Made by a program: the position numbers and the translations under genes. From Fulvivirga sediminis (lineage in GTDB: Bacteria > Bacteroidota > Bacteroidia > Cytophagales > Cyclobacteriaceae), in contig NZ_JAESIY010000002.1 of assembly GCF_016757215.1 (NCBI RefSeq), forward strand, positions 62,001 through 126,000: 64,000 bases of DNA, written 5' to 3'. The notes under the pieces were generated by a model. It did no database searches. It saw nothing but the letters and a program-made list of their open reading frames with translations, and was not told the origin of the DNA. This document shows, piece after piece, positions 16,408 to 26,337 of the stretch. Every line of letters starts with the position of its first letter. Position 1 is the first letter of the stretch.

Positions 16408-17058
16408 TTATTTAGTGACTAATTTCTCACCTTTATAGTGCAAATCATAGTCCATCTGGCTAGCTCTTATTACTTCATAAGCTTTTTCTTTGCCATAAAT
16501 CTCAGCAATCTCAGTCTCATGCCCTTCTTCACCAGGCATTTGCTTATAAGTAAGGAAGTAATGTTTTAGTCTGTTGATCAATGAATCAGGACAATCCTCT
16601 AAAGAATGCCAATTTTGAAATACTTCATCTCCTTTAAGGATAGCTATAATTTTATCATCTGCTTCTCCTCCATCTATCATACGAAAACCGCCAATAGGAA
16701 TTGCAGGCACTAGAATATTACCCTGCAAAATCGTTCTTTCTGTAAGTACACAAATATCTAATGGATCACCATCTCCGATAATATCCGTTTTTTGAGTAGC
16801 TCTCATACATAAAGAGGCTACATTCTCCGCACAGTACGTTTGTGGCACAAAACCGTATAGAGCAGGAACAATGTTTGAAAATTTTTGTGGTCTATCTACT
16901 TTTAAAAAACCAGATTCTTTATCAATTTCATATTTAACAGAATCAGCTGGTGTCATTTCTATAAAAGCATTTAAGATTTCAGGAGACTGCGTACCAGCAG
17001 AGATACCATGCCATGGGTGAGACATGTAAGGTTTAATACTATCGGACATATTTGCCAT
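16408..17058 (-). CDS. ppa: Inorganic pyrophosphatase, family I
   Basis: Hydrolyses pyrophosphate to two phosphates and so pulls biosynthetic reactions forward; cytoplasmic. 216 residues with the family signature DGDPLDICVL (about 97-106), whose aspartates bind Mg2+, and flanking conserved regions IEMTPADSVKYEIDKESG, VPALYGFVPQTYC and GGFRMIDGGEADDKIIAI. It is longer than E. coli Ppa (about 176), with an N-terminal extension containing SHPWHGIS, as in other Bacteroidota enzymes. First gene of a two-gene unit with the GNAT protein. Confidence 0.93.
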   Translation of the reverse strand: MANMSDSIKPYMSHPWHGISAGTQSPEILNAFIEMTPADSVKYEIDKESGFLKVDRPQKFSNIVPALYGFVPQTYCAENVASLCMRATQKTDIIGDGDPLDICVLTERTILQGNILVPAIPIGGFRMIDGGEADDKIIAILKGDEVFQNWHSLEDCPDSLINRLKHYFLTYKQMPGEEGHETEIAEIYGKEKAYEVIRASQMDYDLHYKGEKLVTK

Positions 17059-17269
17059 TTTTTAAAATTTAAGATTCTAACGTAATGTGTTTTTGATTGT
17101 TTAGTTGATAAGGATAAAATATTGCAATAATTTGGCTCACTTACCGAAAAAAAAAGTGTTTAAACGATAATTATTTTTATTGCTTTAAGTGAGTTTATTT
17201 TTTATAAAATTTGTTGGTTAGTTTAGCAGCACAATTTTGCAATTTAAACTATAGTATAAATATTGAGTG

Positions 17270-17839
17270 ATGAAAATTAAACTAGTATTCATAATTTTTT
17301 GTATGGTCGGTTACAGTGTATCAGCTCAAACCCTAGATGACCAGTTTGCGAACCTAAAAGAAAACTCTGGAACATACAAAAGTTATAAAGTAATAGAACA
17401 AACCGAATTGGCCGATTTCTGGGGAGTAGTTCAGGATTCTGTGAGCCAATCTAAGCAAAAATTATCAGATGCTAACACTCAAATTATCAACCAGCAAAGT
17501 GAAATCGCAAAACTAAAAACTACTATCTCTCAGAAAGATGAAGCTATTGGGGCGAAGGATTATCTAGCCACCCATATAGAGGCTTTAGGCATAGACTTCG
17601 AAAAGGAAAGCTTCAAAATCATAACCTATACTATTATTATTGCGTTAATGATAGCTCTTGGTTTAATTATTTTCAAGTATAAAGACAATAATAAAGTAGC
17701 CAAGAAGAAAACGGGAGACTATGAAAGACTCCATGAAGAGTTTGAAGAATACAAAAGAAATGCGCTGGAGAAACAGATGAAGCTACGTAGAGATCTTCAA
17801 ACCGAGAGAAATAAATTAGATGATATTAGAAGCAATTAA
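17270..17839 (+). CDS. Conserved membrane protein with coiled coils, unknown function
   Basis: An exported protein of 189 residues that Bacteroidota databases sometimes mislabel tRNA methyltransferase (from memory); it has no methyltransferase motif. Signal peptide about 1-20 (MVGYSVSAQ), coiled-coil-rich periplasmic part (about 50-100, heptads in VSQSKQKLSDANTQI), one membrane helix (about 117-136), then a charged cytoplasmic coiled coil (about 140-189). I start at the ATG at 17270 rather than the GTG immediately before it. The thioredoxin-like gene begins six bases after the stop, so they form an operon; a bridge between envelope and cytoplasm is only inferred from topology. Confidence 0.7.
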   Translation: MKIKLVFIIFCMVGYSVSAQTLDDQFANLKENSGTYKSYKVIEQTELADFWGVVQDSVSQSKQKLSDANTQIINQQSEIAKLKTTISQKDEAIGAKDYLATHIEALGIDFEKESFKIITYTIIIALMIALGLIIFKYKDNNKVAKKKTGDYERLHEEFEEYKRNALEKQMKLRRDLQTERNKLDDIRSN

Positions 17840-17845
17840 TTTTAG

Positions 17846-18367
17846 ATGAAAAAAAGCTTGATTACCCTCACCCTGTTATTTTTAATAGCAGGGTTTTGCA
17901 ATGCCCAAAACCAGCCAGTGCCTGATTATGTTACAAAGCAGCAATTTCCTGATAGTGTAAGCCAAATGCAGCTTACCACCACTACAGGTGCTAAAGTTAC
18001 ATTGGAGGAAATACTAAAAAAACACCAAGGAAAGAAAGTGTTTTTAGACTTCTGGGCCAGCTGGTGTAAAGATTGTCTGGCAGGTATGCCTGACCTCAAA
18101 AAGCTTATAAGTAAAACTGATGGTAAAGTAGATTACGTATTCCTGTCCCTTGATCGTAATGAAGAACAGTGGCTTTCGGCACTGGAAAAATATGAACTAG
18201 TGGGGGATCATTATTGGCTCAACCAAGGCTGGAAAAACGAACTTACTAACTACATTAATCTAGACTGGATTCCCCGATATCTCATTCTTGATGAGGAAGG
18301 TAATGTAATAATGCCTAAGGCCATTGAAGCCAAAGACAAACGAGTAGAAGCTCTACTACTCAAGTAA
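17846..18367 (+). CDS. TlpA/ResA-like thiol-disulfide oxidoreductase
   Basis: Periplasmic thioredoxin-fold protein, 173 residues. Signal peptide about 1-20 (LLFLIAGFCNAQ), then a thioredoxin domain with the redox site FWASWCKDCLAGMPDL (W-C-K-D-C; cysteines about 74 and 77). A cis-proline is likely in DWIPRYLILDEEGNV. Likely role: reduce or shuffle disulfides in exported proteins, possibly cytochrome apoproteins; the partner is unknown. It follows the coiled-coil protein by six bases and is followed by a strong terminator. Confidence 0.85.
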   Translation: MKKSLITLTLLFLIAGFCNAQNQPVPDYVTKQQFPDSVSQMQLTTTTGAKVTLEEILKKHQGKKVFLDFWASWCKDCLAGMPDLKKLISKTDGKVDYVFLSLDRNEEQWLSALEKYELVGDHYWLNQGWKNELTNYINLDWIPRYLILDEEGNVIMPKAIEAKDKRVEALLLK

Positions 18368-18425
18368 AACACTCATGCCTGCTCTTATTGGCAGCAGACT
18401 ATACAATACCAGAACCACTATAATG

Positions 18426-18473
18426 AAGCCGCTTGCAATAGGACGTTACTAAAGTCTTTCAAGCGGCTTTTTT
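18426..18473 (+). terminator. Rho-independent terminator after the thioredoxin-like gene
   Basis: A 10-bp stem (AAGCCGCTTG, 18426-18435, with 18460-18469), a 24-base loop and a run of T to 18473. Confidence 0.8.
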
Positions 18474-18499
18474 AATAACACTCCCACTCCACACCTGTT

Positions 18500-18523
18500 A
18501 TAAGTGTAAATCACTATACTTAT
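18500..18523 (+). promoter_or_regulatory. Possible hairpin covering the mqo start codon
   Basis: ATAAGTGTA (18500-18508) can pair with TATACTTAT (18515-18523) including one G-U pair, with a six-base loop. The right arm includes the first two bases of the ATG at 18522, so it could limit initiation. AT-rich and weak. Confidence 0.25.
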
Positions 18524-20018
18524 GGCAGATAACAAAATAAATAAGCACGACCTCATTTGTGTAGGTGGCGGAATAATGAGCGCTACATTAGCGCTAATGG
18601 TAAAGCTCATAGACCCTAAAACGTCTGTTTTAATTCTAGAAAAGCTAGATCAGGTCTCTCAAGAAAGCTCAGAAGCATGGAATAATTCAGGTACAGGGCA
18701 CTCTGCTTTTTGCGAAATCAACTACACTCCTGAGCAGGAAAACGGCTCAGTAGATATTTCAAAAGCCATCAGCATATTTGAACAGTTTGAAAAGTCTAAG
18801 CAGTTTTGGACCCACCTCACCAAAAACAGTTTAATCACAGACCCGCAGGCCTTCATACACAGTGTACCTCATCATGCATGGGTAACGGGAGAGCAAAACG
18901 TAGATTTTCTCAAGAAAAGATATGAAACCATGAAAGAGCATTTTGCCTTTGAAGAGATGCTTTTTTCTTCTGATCATTCTCAACTAAGAAAGTGGTTTCC
19001 ACTCATTATGCAAGGAAGAGAACCCTCTGAAGTAATGGCTGCTACCAGAATGGAAATGGGTACTGAAGTGAATTTTGAATTATTGACAAAATCGTATTTT
19101 AAAATCCTTGAAGAAGAGTTTGACACCCCTGTTCACTTGGCACATGAAGTACTTGACGTAGATCCTGATGGTCATAAAGGCTGGATGGTAGAGGCGAAAA
19201 ACCTTACCACCAACAAAAAGGTATACTATGATGCTGAACATATTTTTATAGGAGCTGGAGGTGGCGCACTACCGCTATTACAAAAAGTAGAAATACCAGA
19301 AAAGAAAGGCTATGGAGGTTTTCCTGTAAGTGGAGAATGGCTTTATTGTACCAATCCGGATGTAATAAAGAAACACCAAGCCAAAGTATACAGTAAAGCA
19401 GGAGTAAAAGCCCCTCCTATGTCTGTACCCCATTTAGATACCCGCTACATTAATGGTAAGCAAGAACTTGTATTTGGTCCTTTTGCAGGCTTTAATACTA
19501 AATTTTTAAAAGAAGGATCTTACTTAGATTTACCCAAATCCATCCGTTTTGATAATATTCCTTCGTTGTGGGGAGTATTCTGGCATAACCTACCACTAGT
19601 AGAGTACCTCATTAAGGAGATAAGCATGAAACATGAAGACCGGATGGAAGAGCTAAGGTCGTTTGTTAAAGATGCCAAATCTGATGATTGGAAGCTCAAA
19701 GTAGCTGGTCAGCGTGTGCAGATCATTAAAAAAGATGAAGAAGAAGGAGGAACTCTAGAATTTGGCACTGATATAGTGCATAGTAAAGATGGCAAAATCA
19801 CAGCTCTGCTTGGTGCGTCGCCAGGAGCATCTACAGCCGTACATATTATGATTGAACTTTTACAGATTGCTTTTCCTGAAAAAGTAAAAGAGAACGAAGA
19901 AAAGCTCAATGAGATAATACCATTTTGGAATAAATCTATTGAAAGCCACCAAGAAGAGTTTAAACTCATACAGCAAGACAGCTTAAAAACACTGAAACTT
20001 AGTAATTATCCATTATAA
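18522..20018 (+). CDS. mqo: Malate:quinone oxidoreductase
   Basis: FAD enzyme on the inner membrane that oxidises malate to oxaloacetate and passes electrons to the quinone pool, a TCA-cycle step. 498 residues, the usual length. The N-terminal FAD-binding motif is CVGGGIMSATLALMVK, followed by NNSGTGHSAFCEINYTP, diagnostic of Mqo. Also FIGAGGGALPLLQKVEIPE, PVSGEWLYC and, near the end, LLGASPGASTAVHIMIELL. A hairpin may cover its start codon. Monocistronic: terminator upstream, none seen directly downstream. With the aconitase it supplies two TCA steps in the window. Confidence 0.95.
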   Translation: MADNKINKHDLICVGGGIMSATLALMVKLIDPKTSVLILEKLDQVSQESSEAWNNSGTGHSAFCEINYTPEQENGSVDISKAISIFEQFEKSKQFWTHLTKNSLITDPQAFIHSVPHHAWVTGEQNVDFLKKRYETMKEHFAFEEMLFSSDHSQLRKWFPLIMQGREPSEVMAATRMEMGTEVNFELLTKSYFKILEEEFDTPVHLAHEVLDVDPDGHKGWMVEAKNLTTNKKVYYDAEHIFIGAGGGALPLLQKVEIPEKKGYGGFPVSGEWLYCTNPDVIKKHQAKVYSKAGVKAPPMSVPHLDTRYINGKQELVFGPFAGFNTKFLKEGSYLDLPKSIRFDNIPSLWGVFWHNLPLVEYLIKEISMKHEDRMEELRSFVKDAKSDDWKLKVAGQRVQIIKKDEEEGGTLEFGTDIVHSKDGKITALLGASPGASTAVHIMIELLQIAFPEKVKENEEKLNEIIPFWNKSIESHQEEFKLIQQDSLKTLKLSNYPL

Positions 20019-20141
20019 AGTACCGCTCATATAACTTATATCATCACTTTTGTTCGGCATATTTATTATAGGCATTTTTGTTCACCCCTTTAGTTAAGCT
20101 CTACTAGGTACTTTTCATTTTATTTTAACCAAATACTAATT

Positions 20142-22082
20142 ATGAAGAAACCATACTTATTGCTAGCTCTTTTATGCTTCAATATACTAGCCTTTGCACA
20201 AGATAAGTCGTTGTATGATTATCATGAAGCCTTCTCCCCTTCCTTCTATACTACCGGGGGGAATCTCTTCAGAAGTGCTGACGGCAGGCCAGGTCCAGAA
20301 TATTGGCAAAATAGTGCTAACTATAATATAAATGCCAAATTTAACCCTTCCACCCAAAGGCTGAGCGGAATAGTAACCATCGATTACACGAATGAAAGCC
20401 CTAACAGGCTCGATCAACTTTGGTTACAACTAGTACACAATGGCAATAAAAAAGATAGCCGTGGTGCTGCTATGCAAGGATCTTATGCTGAAGAAGATGG
20501 CAGCAATGGTTTCACTATTAAAAAAGTGGAAATACAACAGGGTAATAGTTGGGAAGAAGCGGATTTCAGAATAATAGGAACCTGTATGCATATCAGGCTA
20601 AAAGATGCCACTGAGGCTGAAGGTGGCAAGATAAAAATAAGAATCGACTATGATTTTCTATTGGCCGAAAGAGGTCGATCAGGATATATGGACTCTGAAA
20701 ATGGTGAAATTTTCGAAGTAGCTTACTGGTACCCACGCATGTGCGTATACGATGATCTTAGAGGCTGGAATACCTTACCCTTTTTGGGCAGCGGTGAGTT
20801 CTACCTCGATTACGGAGACATAGACTACACGGTGCTATTGCCGGAAGGTTATTTAATGGCAGGCTCAGGAGAACTTATGAATCCAGAAGAAACCCTTACC
20901 ACGTCGGAGCTGAAACAATATGAAAAAGCCAAAACCTCTGATGAGACCGTGATGATCAGGTCTAAAAAAGACCTGAAGAAATCTGCCACTCAAAAAGGCA
21001 AAGACGGTTGGGTGAGCTGGCATTATACTATGAAAAACACCCGTGATGTAGCATGGGCTGCTTCTAAAGCTTTTATGTGGGATGCCGTTAGTGCCAACCT
21101 TCCTGACGGAAAAAGCACCCTAGCCATGAGCTATTACCCAGTAGAAAGTGCTGGTGATAAGGCTTGGGGAAGAGCATCAGAATTTTTAAAACGATCCTTA
21201 GAAATATTTTCCGAAAAATGGTTTGTATACCCTTACCCAGCAGCAATAAATGTAGGTGGCCCTGTGGGAGGCATGGAATACCCAGGAATAACTTTTGATA
21301 GTTATAAAGCCGCTGAATATACACTCTTTCTATTAGTTTCTCATGAAATAGGACATAACTGGTTCCCTATGATAGTAGGTACTAACGAAAGAAGAGATGC
21401 CTGGATGGACGAAGGTTTCAACACATTTATAGATATCTATGCTCATGAAGAATACAACAATGGCGAATTTTCTCCCAAGAGGGATGGAGAATACGCTCCA
21501 GGAGGAGGCAATCCTGCTAATGAGATTATACCTATAATCACTAAAGAAGGTGCGCAGCCTGTAATGAGCAAAGCAGACGCACTCAGAAGAGAAGATGTGC
21601 ATCCATTAGAATATTTCAAATCCGCTTATGGCTTGGTATTATTAAGAGAGGTAATTCTTACCCATGATCAGTTTGATTATGCCTTTCAAAAATATACGCA
21701 TGAGTGGGCCTATAAACACCCTTCACCAGAAGACTTCTTTAAAATAATGAACAGCTATACCGGTGAAGAACTAAATTGGTTCTGGAAAGGCTGGTTTATA
21801 GAAAACTGGAAGCTAGATCAAGAGATCATTAAAGTAGATAATGAAAAAGATCAAAAAGAGATTACCATTAAGAACAATGAAAAAATGCCTATGCCTGTAC
21901 TATTAAAAGTAACACTGGAAGGTGGGGAAGAAAAAAATTACCACTTACCTGTAGAGGTATGGATGCAGGGTAATACCTACACATTTAAGGATAAGTTTGG
22001 TAAAAATATTATAAAAGCAGAATTAGATCCTGAAAAACAACTGCCTGATATTAACAGAGATAATAACATATGGAGTAAATAA
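20142..22082 (+). CDS. M1 family metallopeptidase
   Basis: Exported zinc aminopeptidase of 646 residues. Signal peptide about 1-20 (LALLCFNILAFAQ). The gluzincin site is H401-E-I-G-H405 with third zinc ligand E424 (HEIGHNWFP then WMDEGFN, HExxH-x18-E), and a GAMEN-like exopeptidase loop reading VGGPVGGMEYPGITF precedes it. The N-terminal beta domain (about 45-260) and a catalytic tyrosine region follow M1 layout; the large C-terminal helical domain of ERAP/PepN is short here. Likely periplasmic or secreted peptide trimming. Monocistronic with a strong terminator. Confidence 0.92.
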   Translation: MKKPYLLLALLCFNILAFAQDKSLYDYHEAFSPSFYTTGGNLFRSADGRPGPEYWQNSANYNINAKFNPSTQRLSGIVTIDYTNESPNRLDQLWLQLVHNGNKKDSRGAAMQGSYAEEDGSNGFTIKKVEIQQGNSWEEADFRIIGTCMHIRLKDATEAEGGKIKIRIDYDFLLAERGRSGYMDSENGEIFEVAYWYPRMCVYDDLRGWNTLPFLGSGEFYLDYGDIDYTVLLPEGYLMAGSGELMNPEETLTTSELKQYEKAKTSDETVMIRSKKDLKKSATQKGKDGWVSWHYTMKNTRDVAWAASKAFMWDAVSANLPDGKSTLAMSYYPVESAGDKAWGRASEFLKRSLEIFSEKWFVYPYPAAINVGGPVGGMEYPGITFDSYKAAEYTLFLLVSHEIGHNWFPMIVGTNERRDAWMDEGFNTFIDIYAHEEYNNGEFSPKRDGEYAPGGGNPANEIIPIITKEGAQPVMSKADALRREDVHPLEYFKSAYGLVLLREVILTHDQFDYAFQKYTHEWAYKHPSPEDFFKIMNSYTGEELNWFWKGWFIENWKLDQEIIKVDNEKDQKEITIKNNEKMPMPVLLKVTLEGGEEKNYHLPVEVWMQGNTYTFKDKFGKNIIKAELDPEKQLPDINRDNNIWSK

Positions 22083-22112
22083 TATTCTATATATTAATAA
22101 CTAACTCTTAAT

Positions 22113-22156
22113 AAGCCCTTTACCTTCCACACCATGGTTGTTAAAGGGCTTTTTTT
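22113..22156 (+). terminator. Rho-independent terminator after the M1 peptidase
   Basis: AAGCCCTTTA (22113-22122) pairs with TAAAGGGCTT (22142-22151), 10 bp with a 19-base loop and seven T bases at 22150-22156. Confidence 0.85.
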
Positions 22157-22306
22157 ATGCCCTCTGAGCATTAAATAAAAAGAAATAAAGGGCCTTAAAC
22201 ATTATTTAAACATCCTCTAAAATCGGTTCAAATAAAACCTGCAACTATCAATTATATATAATTTTCACTAAATTGATATACAAACCATTGTACCTAAATT
22301 ACTGAT

Positions 22307-25300
22307 ATGAGTAAGCATGAAGTAACAGAGAGAAATGGATATAATTCTGAACGTAGGGCTATATTTAATTTATCACCATTTCCCATGTTAGTGTTTGATA
22401 CGGAATCTCATAATATCATTAGGGCTAACCCTATTGCTGAGCAAAAGTATGGATATACTCAGGAAGAATTCACTTCCTTGAAAATTACAGACCTCTTCAC
22501 TCCTATTGATAAATTTAAATACATACACTGGCTCAACAATAACCCACCTTCTCAAGAAGCCATCTGGAACCACTCTAAAAAGAATGGCCAATACTTTTAT
22601 GCCAAAGTATTAGGTGAATTATATTATGAAAATGACGTAAAACTTGCGGCTCTTTTAATCATAGATATCACTGAAGAGATCAAGAAAAAGGCTGAGATTA
22701 GAAATCATGAAAAAATATTGGCAGCCATATCAGATATTAACTCTGTACTCATTAATAACACTGATATTGAATCTGCCTTAGAACAAAGTTTTAACATTAT
22801 AGGGAACACGCTACAAGTTGATCGGGTTTATTTCCTCAAAAATGAAGCATTTCACCATTTAAACAACTGGGAAGCCAAAAAAACAGTAGAATGGAGGTAT
22901 AAGCTTGTGCCTTCCATATCACTAGAAAAGATACAATATAATCAAGCTCCGCGTTTTGTTAATACCCTTTCTCGCGGAAAAAAGATAATTACGAATGTTT
23001 CAGGGTTAAATGAATCAAACATTAAGAGCTTTTTGGAATCAGAGGGTGTAAAGTCTATGATTTTGCTACCAATGCATTTAAAAGGTAAATTCTACGGTGT
23101 GGTTTGCATTGATGATTGCGGCATAGAACGCTTATGGAAAGATAGTGACATCAACTTTCTCAACACTTGTATAGACTCTATGAGCCGGATTATTGAAATT
23201 AAAGATACTTTCAAGGCATTACAGGACGAGGAGAACAAGTTCAAATCATTGGTACAGGAAGGCCTGGATCTTATTGCAGTAATGGACACTGATGGCAATT
23301 ACCTTTATGTTACACCAGCTTCTGTTTCAGGTCTGGGATACAAACCAGAAGAGTTTTATAACCACACGGTGTTTGACTACCTCCACCCTGAAGATATAAA
23401 AAAGGTGAAAATCTCATTATCAGAATCTATTCATAAAAAAACGGTTGATATCTCTCCTTACCGCTTTAAAGATTCTAACGGTAATTGGAGATGGCTGCAT
23501 AGCAAATTCACCAACCTACTTAATGACCCTGCAGTAGGCGGTATACTCACTACTTCTTATGATGTAACTAAAGACATAAAACATGCTGAAGAGCTAAAAA
23601 TGGCTAATGAGAGGTACCGATTAGCCTCTCTTGCCACACAGGATCATATCTACGACTGGGATCTAGAAACAGGAGAAGTGATGAGAACTGGGGAGTCTCT
23701 TAATAAAATATTTGGCTACCCTAAAGACATAAAATTCAACAGTGAATTTTGGAAATCGCACTTACACCCCGAAGACGTAGAACGCTGTTATGAAGACTTA
23801 CACAATAAGCTCAACGATAAAGAAGAAAGTAAATGTTTTCAGCAATACCGCTTAAAACGTGGAGACGGAACCTATGCTCATGTGACAGATTCAGGTTATA
23901 TTGTGCGAAATGAAAAGGGAAAAGCTTTAAAGCTTATTGGTGCTGTAAGAGACATTAGTGAGCAAATAAGAGAAAAAGAAGAAGAACAGTTAATTCTTTC
24001 CCTATCTAGCTGCATAGGTCATCCTGGTTCTTTAGAAATACGCATATATGCCGCCTTAGAAATCTTACTTCAGCTGCCGGAAGTTGAATCATGTGAAGCT
24101 TGGATAAAGTCCATTGATAATAGTCAAATCAACATGATTAGCTACGCCATTAAGGAAGATAAAAACATTAGTTTTTATCAGAGCTCAAATAATATTTCTT
24201 CTTTTAAATATGGAGAAGGATTACCCGGTCATGTATGGAAAATACAAAAAGCCAAACTATGGGATAATATCCATAAAAACCCCATGTTTATCAGAAAAAC
24301 ATCTGCAGCCATGGCAGGTTTAACTACTGCATTAGGTGTACCCATTATGTATAACGATCAGTTTTTAGGGGCTTTTCTACTGCTCTCTAAAACTAATAAT
24401 GAAATGCGTCAATTAAAAGGTGTGTTGTCTAATGTGGGATTACAGATCGGGGCGCTAGTAAAACATAAAATAACGGAAGATATATTCAATAACTTCTTCC
24501 ACATTTCATCTGACCTGCTAAGTATTATTGGTTACGACGGCCGTTTTAAAAAGCTAAATAGCACCTTCTACAAACTACTGGGCTATAAGGAAGAAGAACT
24601 TATTAATACAGAAGTGAAAAACATTATTCACCCTGACGACTTGAATACTTTTAATGAAATGTTAGATACAACGATTGATACCAATCGTGATTATCACAGT
24701 GAACTCAGGTTAATAGGCAAAAACCAACAAGTACTTTGGTTTCATTTCACCTCTCAAATTAAAAAAGAAGAGCGGGTAATATTTAATGTTGGCAAAGATA
24801 TCACCACTCAAAAAGAAGTAGAAATCAATCTGCGCCAGGCTAATGAAAAGATAAAGAAAGCGCAAGAAATAGCACAGCTCGGCTATTGGAGCAAAAAATT
24901 AGATGAGAACTTTGCTGAATGGTCTCGCGAGACCTATAAAATTTATGGTTTTCCTCCTGGGGAGTTTGTTCCTACCCTGGAAAATGTTACCAAAATTTTT
25001 CACCCAAATGACCGACACTTATTAGAGATAAAAACTGATGCTGATTATGATTTTCAAAACCGGATCATTACTGGTGACAATAAGATAAAATGGGTTCATC
25101 AGCACATTACTATTAAAAAGGATAAAAACGGGAAACCCTACCTGGTGGAAGGTACGGTGCAAGACATCACCAAGCAAAAAGAATATGAAGAAGAACTCAG
25201 GCTTAGTAAAGAGCGCTTTGAACTGGCTATGCAGGCCACTAATGAAATTATCTGGGACTGGGATCACAAGGCTGATATAATACAAAGAAGTCCTATTTAT

Positions 25301-25804
25301 CAAAAAGTACTCGGCTACAAACTAGAAGAATCAATGCAATCTATTGATAACTCCTGGCATTCCATTATTCATAGGGAAGATAAAGACACCGTATGGAGTT
25401 CAATAGCTCAGGTAATGGAAGACAAAAGCCAAACCTATTGGCAGAAAGAGTATCGAGTCCTCAACTTAAAGAATGAGATTACTTATATTGTAGATAGAGG
25501 ATTTATAATAAGGGATGAGCAAGGGAAACCTATCAGATCTGTGGGTGCTATTTTGGATGTTACTGATAGTCGGAAATATTTAGCTGAGATTAAAAAGCAA
25601 AATAATGCTCTCAAATCAATTGCCTGGATACAATCTCACCGAACCAGGGCACCACTTGCCAGAATCATGGGGCTTGTAAAGCTCATTCAAATGGAAAAGA
25701 ACAATCCTGAAAACTTATCTGAGCTGTTAGATCATATGATCAAATCGGCTCATGATATGGATGACGTGATAAGGAAAATTCTTAAAAAAACAGATTTACA
25801 ATAG
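22307..25804 (+). CDS. Multi-PAS/GAF sensory protein ending after a histidine-kinase dimerization domain
   Basis: A 1165-residue soluble sensor. Order by eye: PAS (about 15-120), GAF (130-300), PAS (305-425), PAS (430-550), GAF (555-710), PAS (715-840), PAS (845-960), PAS (965-1090), then a DHp-like helix pair (about 1095-1165). Repeated PAC-type ends such as GAVRDISEQ and VEGTVQDITKQ support this. The H-box reads IAWIQSHRTRAPLARIMG: the phosphoacceptor-type histidine is present, but Arg replaces the acidic residue normally next to it, and the protein stops with no N, G1 or G2 boxes, so there is no ATP-binding domain. DHp-only proteins like this occur in Bacteroidota (memory). It may be phosphorylated by another kinase or act by dimer switching. 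The stop is clean. Confidence 0.85.
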   Translation: MSKHEVTERNGYNSERRAIFNLSPFPMLVFDTESHNIIRANPIAEQKYGYTQEEFTSLKITDLFTPIDKFKYIHWLNNNPPSQEAIWNHSKKNGQYFYAKVLGELYYENDVKLAALLIIDITEEIKKKAEIRNHEKILAAISDINSVLINNTDIESALEQSFNIIGNTLQVDRVYFLKNEAFHHLNNWEAKKTVEWRYKLVPSISLEKIQYNQAPRFVNTLSRGKKIITNVSGLNESNIKSFLESEGVKSMILLPMHLKGKFYGVVCIDDCGIERLWKDSDINFLNTCIDSMSRIIEIKDTFKALQDEENKFKSLVQEGLDLIAVMDTDGNYLYVTPASVSGLGYKPEEFYNHTVFDYLHPEDIKKVKISLSESIHKKTVDISPYRFKDSNGNWRWLHSKFTNLLNDPAVGGILTTSYDVTKDIKHAEELKMANERYRLASLATQDHIYDWDLETGEVMRTGESLNKIFGYPKDIKFNSEFWKSHLHPEDVERCYEDLHNKLNDKEESKCFQQYRLKRGDGTYAHVTDSGYIVRNEKGKALKLIGAVRDISEQIREKEEEQLILSLSSCIGHPGSLEIRIYAALEILLQLPEVESCEAWIKSIDNSQINMISYAIKEDKNISFYQSSNNISSFKYGEGLPGHVWKIQKAKLWDNIHKNPMFIRKTSAAMAGLTTALGVPIMYNDQFLGAFLLLSKTNNEMRQLKGVLSNVGLQIGALVKHKITEDIFNNFFHISSDLLSIIGYDGRFKKLNSTFYKLLGYKEEELINTEVKNIIHPDDLNTFNEMLDTTIDTNRDYHSELRLIGKNQQVLWFHFTSQIKKEERVIFNVGKDITTQKEVEINLRQANEKIKKAQEIAQLGYWSKKLDENFAEWSRETYKIYGFPPGEFVPTLENVTKIFHPNDRHLLEIKTDADYDFQNRIITGDNKIKWVHQHITIKKDKNGKPYLVEGTVQDITKQKEYEEELRLSKERFELAMQATNEIIWDWDHKADIIQRSPIYQKVLGYKLEESMQSIDNSWHSIIHREDKDTVWSSIAQVMEDKSQTYWQKEYRVLNLKNEITYIVDRGFIIRDEQGKPIRSVGAILDVTDSRKYLAEIKKQNNALKSIAWIQSHRTRAPLARIMGLVKLIQMEKNNPENLSELLDHMIKSAHDMDDVIRKILKKTDLQ

Positions 25805-25822
25805 GCTCTTTAGCTCTATTTA

Positions 25823-26239
25823 TCAGTAGCCTGCAATGATGTAATCACTACCAAAACTTACTAATTTTTGCCAGGCTATCTTCACCTCTTCATCAAATTT
25901 AGTATCATGCTTCTCCACGGCTTTTATGAGACTCTCTCTCCATAAATCATAAAAATAAGGCTCTATATTCATATGATAACGATTATGAGTTTCCTGAATT
26001 CTTGTCAGGCCAGCCTTGCCCACCACATTTTGATTAGCATAGAGAATCATGAGGTTTAAGCCATGCTTTAGAAGTTTATACTGCTGTTCAAAATCTGTAT
26101 CAGCAAACTTAGCGGCTACCTCCTCACTACTATTTAAAAAAAAATTATAGAACGTTTCTATAAGGTTACCGTCCTTAAGACATCTACCATAACTATCTTT
26201 AACCTTTTGGACTAAATTTTCATCTAATGTATTATCCAT
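25823..26239 (-). CDS. Single-domain globin-like protein 1
   Basis: 138-residue heme-globin fold. The CD-corner phenylalanine is in AAKFADTDF (F45) and the proximal histidine is H85 in ETHNRYHMNIEPYFYDLW, the H-x2-Y-x-N-I-x-P-x-Y arrangement of bacterial globins. The G/H helices include IAWQKLVSFGSDYI. Ligand role (O2, NO or redox sensing) cannot be read from sequence. It lies 98 bases downstream of a second globin gene on the same strand and converges with the PAS protein. Confidence 0.78.
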   Translation of the reverse strand: MDNTLDENLVQKVKDSYGRCLKDGNLIETFYNFFLNSSEEVAAKFADTDFEQQYKLLKHGLNLMILYANQNVVGKAGLTRIQETHNRYHMNIEPYFYDLWRESLIKAVEKHDTKFDEEVKIAWQKLVSFGSDYIIAGY

Positions 26240-26337
26240 ATTATTCTATTAAGAATCGGGAAATTACATGGTTTATTTTTAAACATAGCAAACCATCAAT
26301 AAGATTATAACATGATATTTATCAGTATTTATTCATT

